A DNA stretch of 64,000 nt, taken from assembly GCF_905404315.1 (NCBI RefSeq), contig NC_066282.1:5976501-6040500 (forward strand). Direction: 5' to 3'. The notes under the pieces are model-generated. The model had not been told where the DNA came from and did not search any database. It worked only from the letters and a program-made list of their open reading frames with translations. The translations under genes and the position numbers were made by a program. Source of the DNA: Leptidea sinapis. Lineage: Eukaryota; Arthropoda; Insecta; Lepidoptera; Pieridae. Of the stretch, positions 1 through 11,883 are shown piece by piece (within the stretch, counting starts at the first letter, position 1; the number at the start of each line of letters is the position of its first letter).

Positions 1-362
1 CTATTCCAAAACAATAGATATAATATGCAGGCATATAAAGGCGTGTAATTAAATGGAAACTATTAGAAGGCATTTGCGAGAGTAACACTGAAGTCACAGA
101 TATCCTGTAGTCAAGAGTTGAGTATACAGGGTTAATTTATTACTTATAAATTAAATTGAAGTGTTGTGTGCTGTTGTGGAAAATTAACTTTTATATTATA
201 ACGAGACAAGGCCAAAGACAAGTCACATGGTCAGGCCCTACGTGGTTATCCATTATTGTGGGCGTTTGACACGACACCAAGTAAAACACAGTCTTACAAA
301 CACATGGTATTATAATCAGTCAATCGTAAGTTTTAAGTTAGCAGATTACAATCGTAAATGAT
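1..362. other. AT-rich noncoding stretch
   Basis: I see no coding potential, repeat terminus or structured RNA here. The sequence is AT-rich with short chance frames only. Confidence 0.5.
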
Positions 363-664
363 TTACCCCAGTGGATACTCCATAGGGAGTGCGGCTTGCG
401 CCTCTTTCTCCCCAAGAGAAGTTCGCCGATGAAGGCTTAGAGGGCCTTGCCCAAAGCCAACCTCAGGTGGTGTTTAGTGGGTAGGCACTTAGGTTTTACG
501 TGAGTCCAACATAACCAACGCAGACTTAGACTGCGTTGGTATGCATGAGCATTCACCGCCTGCCTCCCGTCGTTATCCCGGAGGGTAGCCCTTTCCCTTT
601 GTCTGGGCTCAAAGAAAAATTGTAAAAGAAGGTACACTTTACAAACACAGCAATAACGGTAACG
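363..664. repeat. GC-richer repeat-like island with a hairpin
   Basis: Base composition rises sharply against the AT-rich surroundings. The segment resembles the 3' region of a dispersed lepidopteran repeat, but this is recognition from memory only. It holds a perfect 10 bp stem with a 7-base loop at 515-541 (arms accaacgcag / ctgcgttggt). The overlapping minus-strand frames of 67 and 112 residues have no recognisable domain and are probably incidental. The family is not identified. Confidence 0.45.
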
Positions 665-850
665 TAATAAGAACGTGGTGTTTCCAGTGACACAACCACC
701 TCGCTCGATAGCTCTTCCCTGACTGCCTGCTCGCCACTCTCCCGGCGCCCGATCATAACCGCACTTGCACCACACGCCGATTACACCCGAGCCAAGATGA
801 GTACCGAAACACCTTCATACTCGCTCGTGGCTCGACGTTCTTGACTCCAA
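665..850 (+). repeat. Dispersed repeat, copy 1 (empty site for the 11.9 kb MITE)
   Basis: This segment matches the two pieces 11789-11883 and 12428-12500. Shared blocks include the cggcgcccgat motif, the gagccaagatgagtaccgaaac-type block and a gctcgacgttcttgact block. In copy 2 these are separated by a 544 bp insertion, so this copy shows the uninterrupted order. The function is unknown. Confidence 0.6.
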
Positions 851-1299
851 CTTATATATTTGCAACCTAGTAGTCTATTATTTATGAATACCTAGTCATT
901 ATCAGCATAATAATGAATAGAGTATTTTATTCAAATAGCGTTTAGCAGCGTTAATCATTGTTTACTTTATTTAATATTAATTACGAAGCTGTCTGTCCAT
1001 AACGCAATTACGACGTTGAAATTTTAATAACTCATTTAGTTTGTAAATATAAAAGACTTCGTTAAAGCTAAATCCTTTCTTCATTGTGTTTACCTTAGGG
1101 TATTGTTTGGAGTTGGAAAGAAAATTAAAAAGAAATCGTATCGTCACTAATTGCTGGACTCTTAACTTTTATATTCAGTTCTGATAAACTCCTAAGCCAA
1201 AGCTTTAAAGGGATATAAAATACTTTGAATAATACATAATATATTGTTTGGTGGTATACGTATTTGCCTATCAGGCAGAATGCTGCCGGTTAAATACAC
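851..1299. other. AT-rich noncoding stretch
   Basis: No gene or repeat end was recognised. Only short chance frames are present. Confidence 0.45.
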
Positions 1300-1375
1300 T
1301 TTTAATGAAAAAAAAAGTGACAAGACGACCATTACTTTTACCTGATAGCAAGTGCCGCCTATTACAATGTAACGT
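1300..1375 (-). repeat. Degenerate SINE tail fragment
   Basis: An A-rich tail (here read as atgaaaaaaaaagtgac) is followed by a diverged version of the SINE 3' end, including the cattacaatgcagtgccgc-like block read as tattacaatgtaacg. It is much more diverged than the other SINE copies, so it is an old fragment or a sister family. Confidence 0.4.
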
Positions 1376-1929
1376 GGACACCACTATTTAGTCACTTCGA
1401 TATCCCGACTACTAAGAAATTCTGATTCCCGAAACCCAAACTACTGATTAAAATTTCCAGAAATGTTTGCCATTTAACAAAATGTGAACCAACCACATTT
1501 CACAAGTCTAACGACAGTAAAAACAAAAACAGTTTTCGTGCGATACCATTTTAAGTGTTCGCATTTTTTAATGTATGTAATGTGATTAGTTCAATAAATC
1601 AATAAACATTAATTATTCATCATTATTATATCTAAGAATATTATTGCAACTTCTATTCTTAAGGAAAAGTGTCTTCATACACACACTGACAACTATTGAT
1701 AAATTATAATTCATTGTTTTCTTTTTATAAGCATACGGGACCCTAAAAAGATACTTTAATTCAGTTTTATTCGAATGCAACATAATAATTTTTTTAACCA
1801 TGAACTATTACTTCTATGTAAAGACAATATTTTATGTCAAAGCGAATACAGCAAGATTGGGCCGATCTTTTTATAATCGCTCCATCTATGTCGAGATAGA
1901 TCTATATAATATATATAAGATAATAATAA
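1376..1929. other. AT-rich noncoding stretch
   Basis: No supported feature. The 62-residue minus-strand frame at 1613-1801 is low-complexity and probably fortuitous. Confidence 0.4.
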
Positions 1930-2716
1930 GACTCAAGTTTGCGCGTTTACCACTAAAAAAACCCCATTTGTCGTATCACCGCTCTTCGACAACACTTCCC
2001 TCAAAGCCTCGCCTAGTATCGGAATACTGGGTCTCGAAATCTCGAGCGATTGCCAATTTCGAGGTCATCTGGAAGGCAAAGCCAAATTGGCTTCAAAGAA
2101 ACTGGGCGTCATTAATAGAGCACGGCAATACTTCAAGCCGCCCCACATACTAGCGCTCTACAAAGCGCAGGTCCAGCCACACATGGAGTATTGCTGTCAT
2201 CTCTGGTCTGGCGCACCCCAGTATCAGCTCGATCCATTTGACCGCGTGCAACGCAGAGCAGCGCGAATTGTCGGGGACACAGTGCTCTGTGAACAGCTGG
2301 ATCACTTGGCGTTGCGTAGAGACGTCGCTTCATTGTGTGTCTTCTACCGCATTTATCACGGGGAGTGTTCCGAAGAGCTGTTTAACCTGATTCCTGCCGC
2401 CGAATTCCACCTTCGCACGACACGCCACAAGTTAGGATATCATCCTCACCATCTGGATGTGTAGCGGTCCTCCACAGTGCGGTTTTCAAGGAGCTTTCTT
2501 CCACGTACTACAAAGCTGTGGAATGAGCTTCCTTGTGCGGTGTTTCCGGGATGATACGACACGGGTACCTTCAAAAAAAGCGCGTACACCTTCCTCAAAG
2601 GCCGGCAACGCTCCTGTGATTCCTCTGGTCTTGCAAGAGATTGTGGGCGGCGGTGATCACTTAACAACAGGTGACCCGTACGCTCGTTTGTCCTCCTATT
2701 CCATAAAAAAAAAAAA
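1930..2716 (+). mobile_element. LINE family A, 5'-truncated 3' end
   Basis: This is the last part of the reverse-transcriptase protein of a non-LTR retrotransposon without RNase H, plus its 3' UTR and A-rich tail. The frame containing 2087-2464 reads the conserved C-terminal region, including RPHMEYC-like (here QPHMEYC), FDRVQRRAARIVGD and GECSEELFNLIPAAEF. Codon 2462-2464 is TAG where the family has TGG (the W of HLDVW), so the frame is closed early; the remainder FSRSFLPRTTKLWNEL-like continues in frame afterwards. The element is truncated upstream of the region that contains the YADD box in the 18.7 kb copy. It ends with a poly-A-like tail at 2703-2716. It is a dead copy. Clade assignment (Jockey or CR1 group) is inferred from memory. 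Confidence 0.88.
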
Positions 2717-3237
2717 TAAGGAGAAAGAAATATGGATGTCTTTATGTACAGTATACACTTAATTTACAACGAAAAGCAATCAACCAGTAAAGATAAAAAT
2801 CAAATGTAACTAAGTATATTGAATAACAAGTCTATTAAATTTATAGAACAATGACATAATTATTTAATATTTTATAATTAATATAAATAAATTCATGTTT
2901 TAATTGATCCATATAACATATTATTATTCTCAGTGTGTAAAATGGAGACCATATTTTGTTAAATTTATTGTGTTAACACTTTTGATAGAGCTTATAAAGC
3001 CATAATATACAAATTTGTTCTGTGCGACAAAAATGTGAAAATGCTTGTTATAAATATCATTAGACGATAATTAATATAGAGCTGCACGTATTTGAAATTG
3101 TATTCGTAATTAGTAATTATTTCAGTTGCATATCCACTGTTTGTTCACATATGCGTAGTAAATTATAAAAGTTGACTGAATTAATTTGATGCATGCTCTC
3201 TGTTTAAATTAATACTACCTGTGACATAACAGCTAAA
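2717..3237. other. AT-rich noncoding, possible 3' UTR of the protease exon
   Basis: No coding signal is seen. On the minus strand an AATAAA hexamer lies at about 2963-2968, roughly 270 bases beyond the stop codon of the minus-strand protease exon, and could be its polyadenylation signal. This is inference from one hexamer in AT-rich DNA. Confidence 0.35.
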
Positions 3238-4018
3238 TTAATTATCTACTTGTGACATATTGAGGATTTTCTTTTCGAACCTTATAAGGCTACGTTCATA
3301 CACAGTCAAATCTGTGAAGACGGCAATTGATTCATTCCCTTTCCTTAGCAAAAAACAACCAAGACCGTATATTTGTGAGGTATCTCTCTGGTTCACTAAA
3401 GGACCGCCAGATGGAATACCTACAATACTACCGACATCTGTTATACAAATAAAACGTCCCCATTCCCGCTGTATGTATTCGTCACAGTCAACAAGAACAC
3501 CATTGTCCAAGTCAGTTACATCCAATATTGTGTTTGTTCTCACGTGCTCCTTATCTATATATCCAAACCCAGCAATCATCCAACTTCCTGGCTTGCGAGG
3601 TTTGAAAGAACTTTTTGATATTTTTCCAATATGAGAACTATCCGGCGTTGAGGCAGCTAATATTAATATTATCAGGTCGTGAATTGGACTATGTGATCGC
3701 TGAAATCCAGTTTGGACCCATACGTCATCTCTGCCATACAAATTACCATACAACTTTTCGAAGGTTAGAACGTTATTGACATTATACGAGTCTCTTATTC
3801 CGTGAATCTTGATTAAGTCGTATTTATCTTTCCAATAGGCTTCTAATGGATTTGCTGAAGTAACAACACAGAGTCTATGGATTCGAACGCCTTGTGAAAC
3901 TGGATTGTCTTGTACTGATATTCCTACGACGAAGTCAAATGTGCGATCATCTTTGGGCCATTCATACGAAGTATTTTGAGCTTTCGTGAACTTTATTAAT
4001 TGTAGCATCCCATATTTA
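3238..4018 (-). CDS. Terminal exon of an S1 serine protease homologue, probably non-catalytic
   Basis: The minus-strand frame from 4008 to 3238 encodes 256 residues resembling the trypsin fold without its amino end. The usual active-site His block appears as VVTSAN (residues 48-53), with Asn where His is expected. The Asp block is HDLIILIL (Asp 111), and AGFGYID (146-152) sits where trypsins have VAGWG. The active-site Ser block is VGIPSGGPLV (Ser 200), where GDSGGP has become GIPSGGP. A C-terminal VFTDLTVY matches the usual VFTDVS-type strand. The frame stays open past the first ATG to an AG at 4020-4019, preceded by a T-rich tract, so the exon probably begins at 4018 (phase 2) and earlier exons lie to the right or are missing. 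With His lost it is likely a serine protease homologue rather than an active enzyme. No in-frame stop interrupts it, so it may be a living gene. A single-exon pseudogene cannot be excluded. Confidence 0.7.
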
Positions 4019-6159
4019 CTAGAAACATAACATAAATAAAAAAAATAATAGAATTACAGATTTAATATCGATTGCTATAATAATTAAATGTTAAAAACAA
4101 CAAGTTCGTTTTTCAATTTTCATCTTCTATGTTCAAATATTTGCACCTTTTTTTAAATCACCAAATACGTCAAATATAAGTAAGCACTTTTGTAGATAAA
4201 TGTAAACTTTACTTTATATATATGTAGGTTTGTATAGATATGTTACACTTACATGACAATTACACTTAATAAAGTCATTAAATATTTGAAACGTAACACA
4301 GTAATATTAAACCAAGTTGAGTGTTGTCGTATCACTAATTGCCAACTGAACCATCATCAACAATATTGGTATTTATAAACAATAAACAGTCAAAAGAATT
4401 ATAATTTACAAATAATAATAACCTCGGAAATTCCTTCCAATTTATATGTGAACCTAATTTGCAACTTTTTTCATTTAACTGCGAGCTAAAATTTAAATGG
4501 AAATGCATTAGTCACCTGGCTTAGAGGTTAGATAAAATAATTTAAAATCCATGACTTGTATAATATCATCTAGTGGGTTTTAATTGTTACAATATTAAAA
4601 AATGAAAATTTGTTGTGGCATAACAATAGACAGACATACCTGAGGAGGTTTCCAGGAGAGCTGGACTGTTGGAGGCCCCAACTAATACGCTAGGAACCGC
4701 CTGGCGTAGGCTAAAGAAGTGTGTGTCTGTCCGGCGTTTGGTGAATAAATAATGCTATGCACAGAGTACTTTTGATGCGATGCGTAAATGCGACCGTTAA
4801 CCGGTGCGAGAGTCACAAATGGTTCAGTTCAGCCAATTAGATACTAATGCGTCTGTTGTCAATAGGTATCTCTCTGTTTCCTACAGGAAGCTATCGAAAC
4901 TACAGTTTGCCTTAACAAAAAATTATAGTAAAGAGAATAAATAGACAATTGCGGCGCAAATACACTTCAAATAACTAAATATTTGAAATTCAATTCCAAT
5001 TTCTTTTATCTTCTCTTAATAGGCGTAGTAGAGATATTTGTACTAGTTGGGTGTATTGAGACATTCACCATTCATTCACCTTGACCTTCATATTCTTCTT
5101 CATTTCATGCCTACAAATTACACCTTCGCAGGAATTCTCTCCTTGGTAATAATTTTTGAAATTATACTTCTTTAGGCGCATTATGAAAAAATTATGAGAG
5201 TAAAATTTTAAGATGCGCGCGCATCACTGTAACACAAAAGTAACAGGGTGAAGTTGGTTCCTAAAATTTTCTGACGTTTGTGACATTCATTATTTTTTTT
5301 TAGTTTCTTCGTCCATTATTAGGACAGGCAAAGGGTTCAAGCCCATACCATACCAATCGTATTCGTTATTTAATAATTAATTGTCGAAGCCATCTTTGCA
5401 AGATTTTTACAATAATGTTCTTTCTACAAACGTAGAATAGCAGCAATAAATAATTTAAAAGATTTTTGCTTTATTATTTTAAGTAAGTTACGAAAGCAAT
5501 TAGAAATTGGTGATGAAAACTGACAAATAACAGTGACATTATTATTTAAGTCATAACAATGCAATGAAAGCAAAGCGTAAGACGATATTTTCTTGATCAC
5601 AACAAAATGTGCCTTGCCTTGTGTACTGTTTTAAACAAAAATATTTAATAAGTAATTGTAGGGAAACAAAGGAATTACTTAATTTGAAAATGTTGTAGCA
5701 GAACTCGATACCCGTCATGATGATGACGATTAGAAAATTAAATTATAATAATATTATATTATTTTAATCGATATATTTGAAGCGATTAAGCAAAAACAAT
5801 CAATCATAATATATATTTGCAATTAATTGAATTACCTTCATGACCTCTGAGTTCCTTCGAATCTAGCTTTAAAATATAACCGACATTTTTGCAATTTCTC
5901 CTTTGCTTAATATTGTTTTATCGACGTTGTACTTTATTATAACTCCAGTCATAGTGTCTAAGACAAAGGTATAATTTGCAGGCAAAACGCAATAAGGCTT
6001 CCTTTCATTTGTGAAAATGGAATAAATAGAGGTAAGAAATTCCATAACATTTTCTTCAAAAACGACTCTCTCTCATCTCATGTTCTGCAATTTCTTTCGC
6101 TTAAGTTAGATATCTTGGCAGCAAATATTACGTTCCTAAACAATTTGTTATTATTATTT
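4019..6159. other. Noncoding, AT-rich; possible intron upstream of the protease exon
   Basis: No protein-coding frame or clear element was found. A short GC-richer block at 4640-4760 (around ggaggccccaactaatacgc) has no match that I recognise. If the protease exon is spliced, its upstream intron would run through this region on the minus strand. Confidence 0.4.
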
Positions 6160-6440
6160 CACAAATTCAACGTCAAAAAGCTATCACCCATTTGAAATAT
6201 TATGCCTAAGACTTGAGAAGAAAGGGAGCAAGAAACTCAGCGCTTTTTTCTGAAACTAGAACTTTTTTTCTTAATTTAGTTATAATATAAGTAGAATCGT
6301 ACGATAACATTTATAATTAAAGAGCCTCAGGGCGTTTGCTCTTTTTCCAGTCTGTGGTATCATTAAGAAAAACATTTATGTTATAGTAACCTGTATCACA
6401 CAAACGTTTTTAACAATTCTTTTGAATTTGGTAACACATC
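6160..6440 (-). mobile_element. CR1-like LINE 3' fragment (degenerate)
   Basis: The segment parallels 58,616-58,880 block by block: the ctatcacccatttgaa block, gagaag...gcaagaaactcagcg, an AT-rich stretch, then cgtacgataacatttataattaaagagcctcagg and ccagtctgtggtatcattaagaaaa. At 58.8-59.1 kb those blocks run into a minus-strand coding region, so this is the same LINE tail in the same orientation but more decayed. Confidence 0.6.
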
Positions 6441-7953
6441 GTTTGGTATTTGTTGATGAGAAAACGAAAATACGTATAAAGATTGGGGGTATTTTCAATT
6501 AATCATAGATTCCATCACTCTATTTTACATTGGAAATAAGGCAGAATAAAGTTTAGAGGTTAATAGTTGTTGGAAATACTGAAGACAAGAAATGACGTAG
6601 CTGATTAATAGCATCATGAACTGCTAAGAGGCCTATCCTGTCCAAAATTTTATGATATGGTGAGGAATGGATAGTAATTTAGTCATGATTGACACGACCA
6701 AGAAGAATAAAATACGGTGGAGATATGACGTAACAAACACCCAGTCAGTTTGATAACCTCCTCCATTTTGAAGTCGGTTGAAAAGTGTCGATCAACGTAT
6801 AAGGTACTTGAAGTTCCACGGCTTTTCGTACATTATAAAAAAATGTTGAGAGTTAAGCTAAGGCCAAACCTGCGCAAGCAAAGCGAATGCTAAGCGGGAA
6901 CTTTAGCCGTGCGGCGGTTGCTTCCCATGATATTTAAATGGTGTCGTACACACCTACGTGACTACGCAAGACCCCCGGACGAAGAGGGTAAACGAAAAAT
7001 AAAGCGTACTTAAGGGACTGCATTAGTGAAGAGGAGGATGACAACAACTCCACAAGACCCCGAAAACGAAGAAAACTGACAGACTGACTGTTCGAGCTAC
7101 AAGCTAAGGCACAACGAAAAAAAAAAACAAAAAGAAAAAAAATTGTGACCCGAGCAAGTAGCGACGACTCCAATAATACCCAATAACTCTCCCAATGTCT
7201 TGGAAGAAGAAGTGCCGGGAAAAAGGGCTCCACCCTGACACCCTCCTTCCGCCCTCACACAGGGCGTGAGAAGAAAACTCGACGACGACGTGATCACAAC
7301 GCGATTCGACCGCGTCTGCAGAGTGAGACGCATGCTTCTAGTGTTCAGTGAGCATGGACATATTTTATCCCAGAATCGCGTAGTTCCTGTTGTATACTTA
7401 ACAAACCTAAATCCACTCGAATGGAGTCGCGGGTATATGCTATTAAAACATTATATCTATTATTATACAATATAATATACAACAAAATATATATTATACA
7501 ACCGTACTTACCGTGTGGTTTGTACCGCAACGGCTTACAATAAAAGGTTTTCTTCATCTGAATCAGACTCCGTTGTTAAGTACGAGAATGACATAACCAC
7601 AATTTAAATTCCAGTAAAAAGACCTGAAACTTCAGCATAAATGCACCAACAATGAGGTCCGCGATTCGCGTCGTAATTATGTAGGTACGTATAGATTCGC
7701 GTCTTTAACGCTCCCACATCAGGTTCCTGCTTCCCACTTACTTGACGCGCAGGTGTGGCCGTAGCTTTGATGTTGATAATGTAAGATGTTAATGACAAAC
7801 GTAACGCTATGGTATGGTATGGTACCGTAAAAACTAGAGTTTGTAGAGGTTTGCTTTTAGAGACAAAACTTACTCATATACTGTACCAAAGTATCCACCA
7901 ATACATACTGATATATTTGAAACTATCTATTATCCGCGACTTCGACCGTATTT
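6441..7953. other. Noncoding with an unassigned GC-richer island
   Basis: 6746-6780 holds one copy of a short repeat listed separately. The island 6950-7370 is GC-richer and contains an A-rich run at 7118-7141. One short frame at 7003-7075 reads an acidic run followed by RPRKRRK, but it is bounded by stops and I could not tie it to a family. Nothing else is supported. Confidence 0.35.
6746..6780 (-). repeat. accgacttca-type short dispersed repeat
   Basis: The reverse complement reads caaccgacttcaaaatggag followed by gaggttatcaaac. The same motif occurs at 11745, 20031, 28637 and 45120. I recognise it as a common lepidopteran repeat terminus, but its element class is not determined here. Confidence 0.55.
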
Positions 7954-8240
7954 ACCAGTGGGAGGCTCTATTGCACCGGATGCCTGCCAGATTATGGGTA
8001 CCACAACTGCGCCTATTTCTGCCGTGAAGCTGTAATGTGGAAGCATTATCTAGTGAAATTACTGGGCAAATGAGACTTAACATCTGGTGTCTTAAACTGA
8101 CGAGTGCAGTTGTTGTGCCGTCCAGAATTTTTGGCTTTTTCAATCATCTTGAGCGGCACTGCATTGTAATGGGCAGGGCGTATCAATTACCATTAGCTGA
8201 ATTTTCTGCTCGTCTCGTCCGTTATTTTCATTAAAAAAAA
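7954..8240 (+). mobile_element. SINE-like element, near full length
   Basis: Begins at ccagtgggaggctc and ends in ttttcattaaaaaaaa. It contains the full order of family blocks: ggtaccacaactgcgcctat, tttctgccgtgaag, ctagtgaaattactgggcaa, gtgccgtccagaatttttgg, gcattgtaatgggcagggcg and ctgctcgtctcgtccg. A central block (the aagcattactgtgtttcggtc region of other copies) is deleted. The overlapping frames of 60-72 residues are incidental. Confidence 0.85.
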
Positions 8241-8970
8241 GTGTAACCATATTAATTAGTATTATATGCTGCCACATGCATATATACAAAACAATCCATA
8301 GTTAAGGTAGTGTTCGTAAGAAACGTTTTTTTTTACCGTTTTTTCTCTCAAAGTAGTAACGCGGCTTCGATGAGTTCTGTTTCTGAATTGAAAGTTAAAT
8401 TTAAGCAGATTGATGAATTATAACTTACATTACACAAGAAAACAGACTCCGCTTTTCTAAATAATGATAATAATACACGAGTATTATATAATATACATTT
8501 TCCAACACTGGAAGTAATGCTGGGACTGAACTCATTCAGCCCATCCGGAAAATTCGCTTTGTACGTGAATTAAATTATCCGAAGTGGGATAGTTTTTCTA
8601 GATTATACTATGAAGTGTTCATTTTACGGATAAATTCTTTAAATCATTACTAGATTTCGAGATTTTAAACAAAACAACAGGTTTGAATATTCTTTATTAA
8701 AAAATAAAGTTAAGCTTTAAACTATGTAAAGTAGCGCTGATTTTATTCTTTATTGCGAAACACAAATGGCTTAACGAGTATTTAATCCCGATTTAATCCG
8801 CAGATAATTGGATTTTTCTGACGATAATATCCATAATTAATCGTTTCACTCTGTTAAAATATATTTCCTTATTGAGTAATCTCCATTCACAGAATCGTTA
8901 TATGAGTAGTTATGATTTTATAAACATGCCAAACAATGAAATAAATTATTATAAGAAGCAATACAAATAG
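8241..8970. other. AT-rich noncoding stretch
   Basis: No gene or element recognised. Confidence 0.4.
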
Positions 8971-9060
8971 ACGACGACCCATATAACCCAATGGTTAGTG
9001 ACTCTGACTACTAAGCTAGTGGTCCCGGGTTTGAATCCCGGTAGGTGCAATAATTTATAT
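8971..9060 (+). mobile_element. tRNA-derived SINE head
   Basis: The stretch resembles a tRNA gene: an A-box-like taacccaatggttagtgac and a B box gggtttgaatccc at 9027-9039. It lacks a credible anticodon arm and is followed by repeat sequence rather than a T-run terminator. A second, longer copy in opposite orientation lies at 35,562-35,805. It is therefore read as a SINE promoter region rather than a tRNA gene. Confidence 0.65.
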
Positions 9061-9119
9061 TATGATGAATTTTCCGTTTCAATTCCAAGTATATCCCCAT
9101 ACTTAGAATTGAAACTCTT

Positions 9120-9228
9120 ATAGTTTCAGAATAAAGTGGCTGTGACATACGGACGGACAGGCAGACAGACATACATGACGAATCTATAAGGGTTACGGGT
9201 TATGCCATTTGGCTAAGGAATCCTAAAA
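9120..9228 (+). repeat. GGACGGACAG-type dispersed repeat
   Basis: Contains gtggctgtgacatacggacg, gacaggcagacagacatac and the terminal ccatttggctaaggaatcct block. Parallel copies lie at 16,600, 24,128 and 63,838; the last keeps the fuller gggtacggaaccct end. Confidence 0.6.
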
Positions 9229-10345
9229 ATTCAATAAATATAACGTAGGTGTTTCCGAGTGATCCCGTTCTTTTTATTTCAACAAACATTTTAAATCTGT
9301 AATATCTTCGTAAATATTCATTTAAATTAAATACTGTAAAGAGCCATATTGAGCTCTATTAAAAGCACAGTGTATTTGAAGATACTTAATTGGATAATAA
9401 TTAATGCTTTTATGCTTAGAATCGCTTCGTAAATAAGCCATTATATCTCGTAAAAAGTATAGGATAAAAAATTAATGTGGGTTATCTCTAAGAGATAAAT
9501 GTTACATATTTAAGACTTTTTTATGGTGTACAATCAGTATTGTACATTATTTTGATCTACCTATATCAGCGTTTGCAATCACGACGATGTGTACATCACA
9601 TTAATTTATTACTCTAACATTATCAGTGATTCCCTACTATATTATAGTTATAAACCTTCCTCTGGAAGCACTCTATCTATTAAAAAAAACCGCATCAAAA
9701 TCCGTTGCGTAGTTTTCAGATCAAAGCATACATAGGGCAAAATAGTGGGAAGCTACTTTGTTAAATACTATGTAGGGAAATTGTTTTATGAATGTGCAGT
9801 TAAATATAATATATGAGTGCATTTTGTTTTATTTCTTTTGCTAATATGTCACAATATTTAAAATAGTTTTAATAAATATTATAAGACTATTAAATAAATA
9901 ATTAAGAAATAGTTTTCAGTTGTTTCTAAATTATTTATTCCATTATCTACGTTCCTTTCAGTTCTATCCGTCAGAACCATTCTCCAACATGGTCCATATA
10001 TCATCTCATTTTCAGTCTGACTGCCTTAGCCATTCATCTCCAGAATACCAAATCGTAACTCTCTTGGTTCATTTCCATTTCTGATAGTCAGTTCCAACTA
10101 ATTATGTCAGTTATTCCAGTTTTATTTCTTATGTGTGTATTTATAATATTGTCCCGATGTTTTTGTGCCAATATAAATATTATCACAATTGACATTTGGC
10201 TGATTTCTTTTGATTCGGAAAGTTTCGAATCCAGATATCCTATTAGTATTTTTTGTTCAAGTTTTGTAACCTTCTTAAAAATCCGAGCAAGACTCCGTCG
10301 TCCAGGTACTGTTATATTAATGGAAGAGGAGTACAAACGATAAAC
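9229..10345. other. AT-rich noncoding with a short repeat remnant
   Basis: At 9,655-9,775 a block reading accgcatcaaaatccgttgc followed by gtagttttcagatc resembles a very common insect repeat, recognised from memory. Otherwise nothing is supported. Confidence 0.4.
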
Positions 10346-10624
10346 ATGTCTAGAAATTCTCTTAAAAGATACGATCGGAGAAAGAAATGTAGGTTCGTGC
10401 CATGTTCACCTTATAGATACGAAGTAAACCGGACCAGTTCCGGCATATCAATATTGAGCATGTGCACGACATATGAATATAATGATGAGGCACTTCGATT
10501 TCACAGTAATAGCTATTGTGACAGTAGTAAAATGGACTTTACTAGTTTGGGTTACAGTTCAGAAACGAGATTTTTCGTTTTTGAAGGTGTGATAATCATT
10601 TTAATTATATTATACCAGTGGTAA
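10346..10624 (+). CDS. Unassigned small ORF, possible exon
   Basis: An ATG at 10346 in a fair insect start context (aaacATGt) opens a 92-codon frame that begins MSRNSLKRYDRRKKCRF, is basic and cysteine-containing at its start, and ends with a hydrophobic run. The frame is also open upstream to 10253. The composition is less AT-biased than the surroundings, which is why it is listed. I do not recognise a domain. The hydrophobic tail may be intron read-through, for example after a weak GT near 10586. It could equally be chance. Confidence 0.25.
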   Translation: MSRNSLKRYDRRKKCRFVPCSPYRYEVNRTSSGISILSMCTTYEYNDEALRFHSNSYCDSSKMDFTSLGYSSETRFFVFEGVIIILIILYQW

Positions 10625-11744
10625 AATATCACCGCAGCGACGAATCACAACAACGTTGCTAAATTTTGGAGTGTGTTTTCTTTTCAATTATACAAAATTG
10701 TAAGTTTGAATGTACCGTGGTGATCATTTTTTTTATCGTGTGATCGAAGGATACACGTTATAAATATTATAATTAGGCGTCTATTTAGGCATCAGTTACT
10801 TTGCCCCTCTATGAGAAATTTTAATTATGAATTTATTGATGGTCATTCTGGGGACCCAGTAGCTACCGGTACCGTTATCGAGAAAAAAATACACAAAAGT
10901 GTCACAACAAAAACATTATATGAAGTAACTTAAAAAATTAATTAATACCATATTTAAACAAAGTCGCCAATAAGTATTATTTGTTAAAAGAAAAGTTATA
11001 TTTTAGCAAAAAATAATTATTAACGACTATTATAATTAAGTATTAAGTGACTTTAAATATTGACTATTTTGACAAAAGTATAAACTTCAGTTATATTAAC
11101 ACGTAAGAAACCTTTGAATTTAATTTGTTATAATTTATTAATAAGTAAAATTAAAAGTAAAATTATCTTCTCTTTAGTAAATGGTAGTAGTAATAGTTTA
11201 ATAATACTAACAACGTAAAAATTTTTGAGGCATATCAACAAAGACTTGTGTGATAGTAAAAATAATTCATCATGGATTAAATAACTTTAAGAGCTGGATG
11301 TTCGTCTCTGGTATACTTTATAATTTATAAATCATCCAAAGCAAGCAACGTAACCCTTAGCTGTGTGTGTTGAAGTAATAAATTTTCAAGTCTCATATGG
11401 CAATCTGCTTAATCCGCTTAACCGCAAGATCGCTGACGGAAATTTGCGGTCTCGTAACGACGCCGTCTTACCTGTGTGTAACTTATGTGTTCCTGGTAGA
11501 GTCACCATTACATCTATCTATTCATGCCTTATCTTGCATTCCTTCAGACAAATTTAAAGATTATTATTATTATTTATACGCAATAACACAATGCTAATAA
11601 TAAAAAAATAATATTATATTTTTCAAACTAAATTAATTTTAGTACTCTGTACCTATTTAGATTTATGTCCTCTTTTATTTAATAAAGTTTTTTATGAATT
11701 GTAAACAACCCTCAGGCTAATAATAAATTTTATTATACTATTTC
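10625..11744. other. AT-rich noncoding stretch
   Basis: No supported gene. The two overlapping plus-strand frames of 64 and 66 residues at 11363-11597 lack any recognisable feature. Confidence 0.4.
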
Positions 11745-11780
11745 AACCAACTTCAAAAAAGGAGGAGGTTCTCAATAATA
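11745..11780 (+). repeat. accgacttca-type short dispersed repeat
   Basis: Reads aaccaacttcaaaaaaggag followed by gaggttctcaa. It directly precedes copy 2 of the 665-850 repeat, so the two may belong to one larger element. Confidence 0.6.
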
Positions 11781-11883
11781 TGATAAACGTGGTGTTCCCC
11801 GCATGCGCGTGTGACACAACTGCCAAGTTCGACAGCTTTTCCCTGACTGCCCGTTCGGCGCCCGATGTCGATCACACTCGCAC
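11781..11883 (+). repeat. Dispersed repeat copy 2, left part
   Basis: Matches 665-775 (cgtggtgttcc, gtgtgacacaactgcc, ttttccctgactgcc, cggcgcccgat). Its right part resumes at 12428 after the MITE. Confidence 0.6.

Noticed and set aside
437..775. Minus-strand frames of 112 and 67 residues in a GC-richer block
   Set aside because: No domain, two overlapping frames equally open, and half of the block matches a dispersed repeat at 11.8 kb; openness is explained by base composition.
6950..7370. GC-richer island with an acidic then RPRKRRK frame, as a possible transposase or nuclear protein exon
   Set aside because: The frame is only about 24 codons between stops and no further motif supports it.
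8971..9060. Functional tRNA gene
   Set aside because: A and B boxes are present but the anticodon arm is not credible and a longer SINE copy with the same head exists at 35.6 kb.
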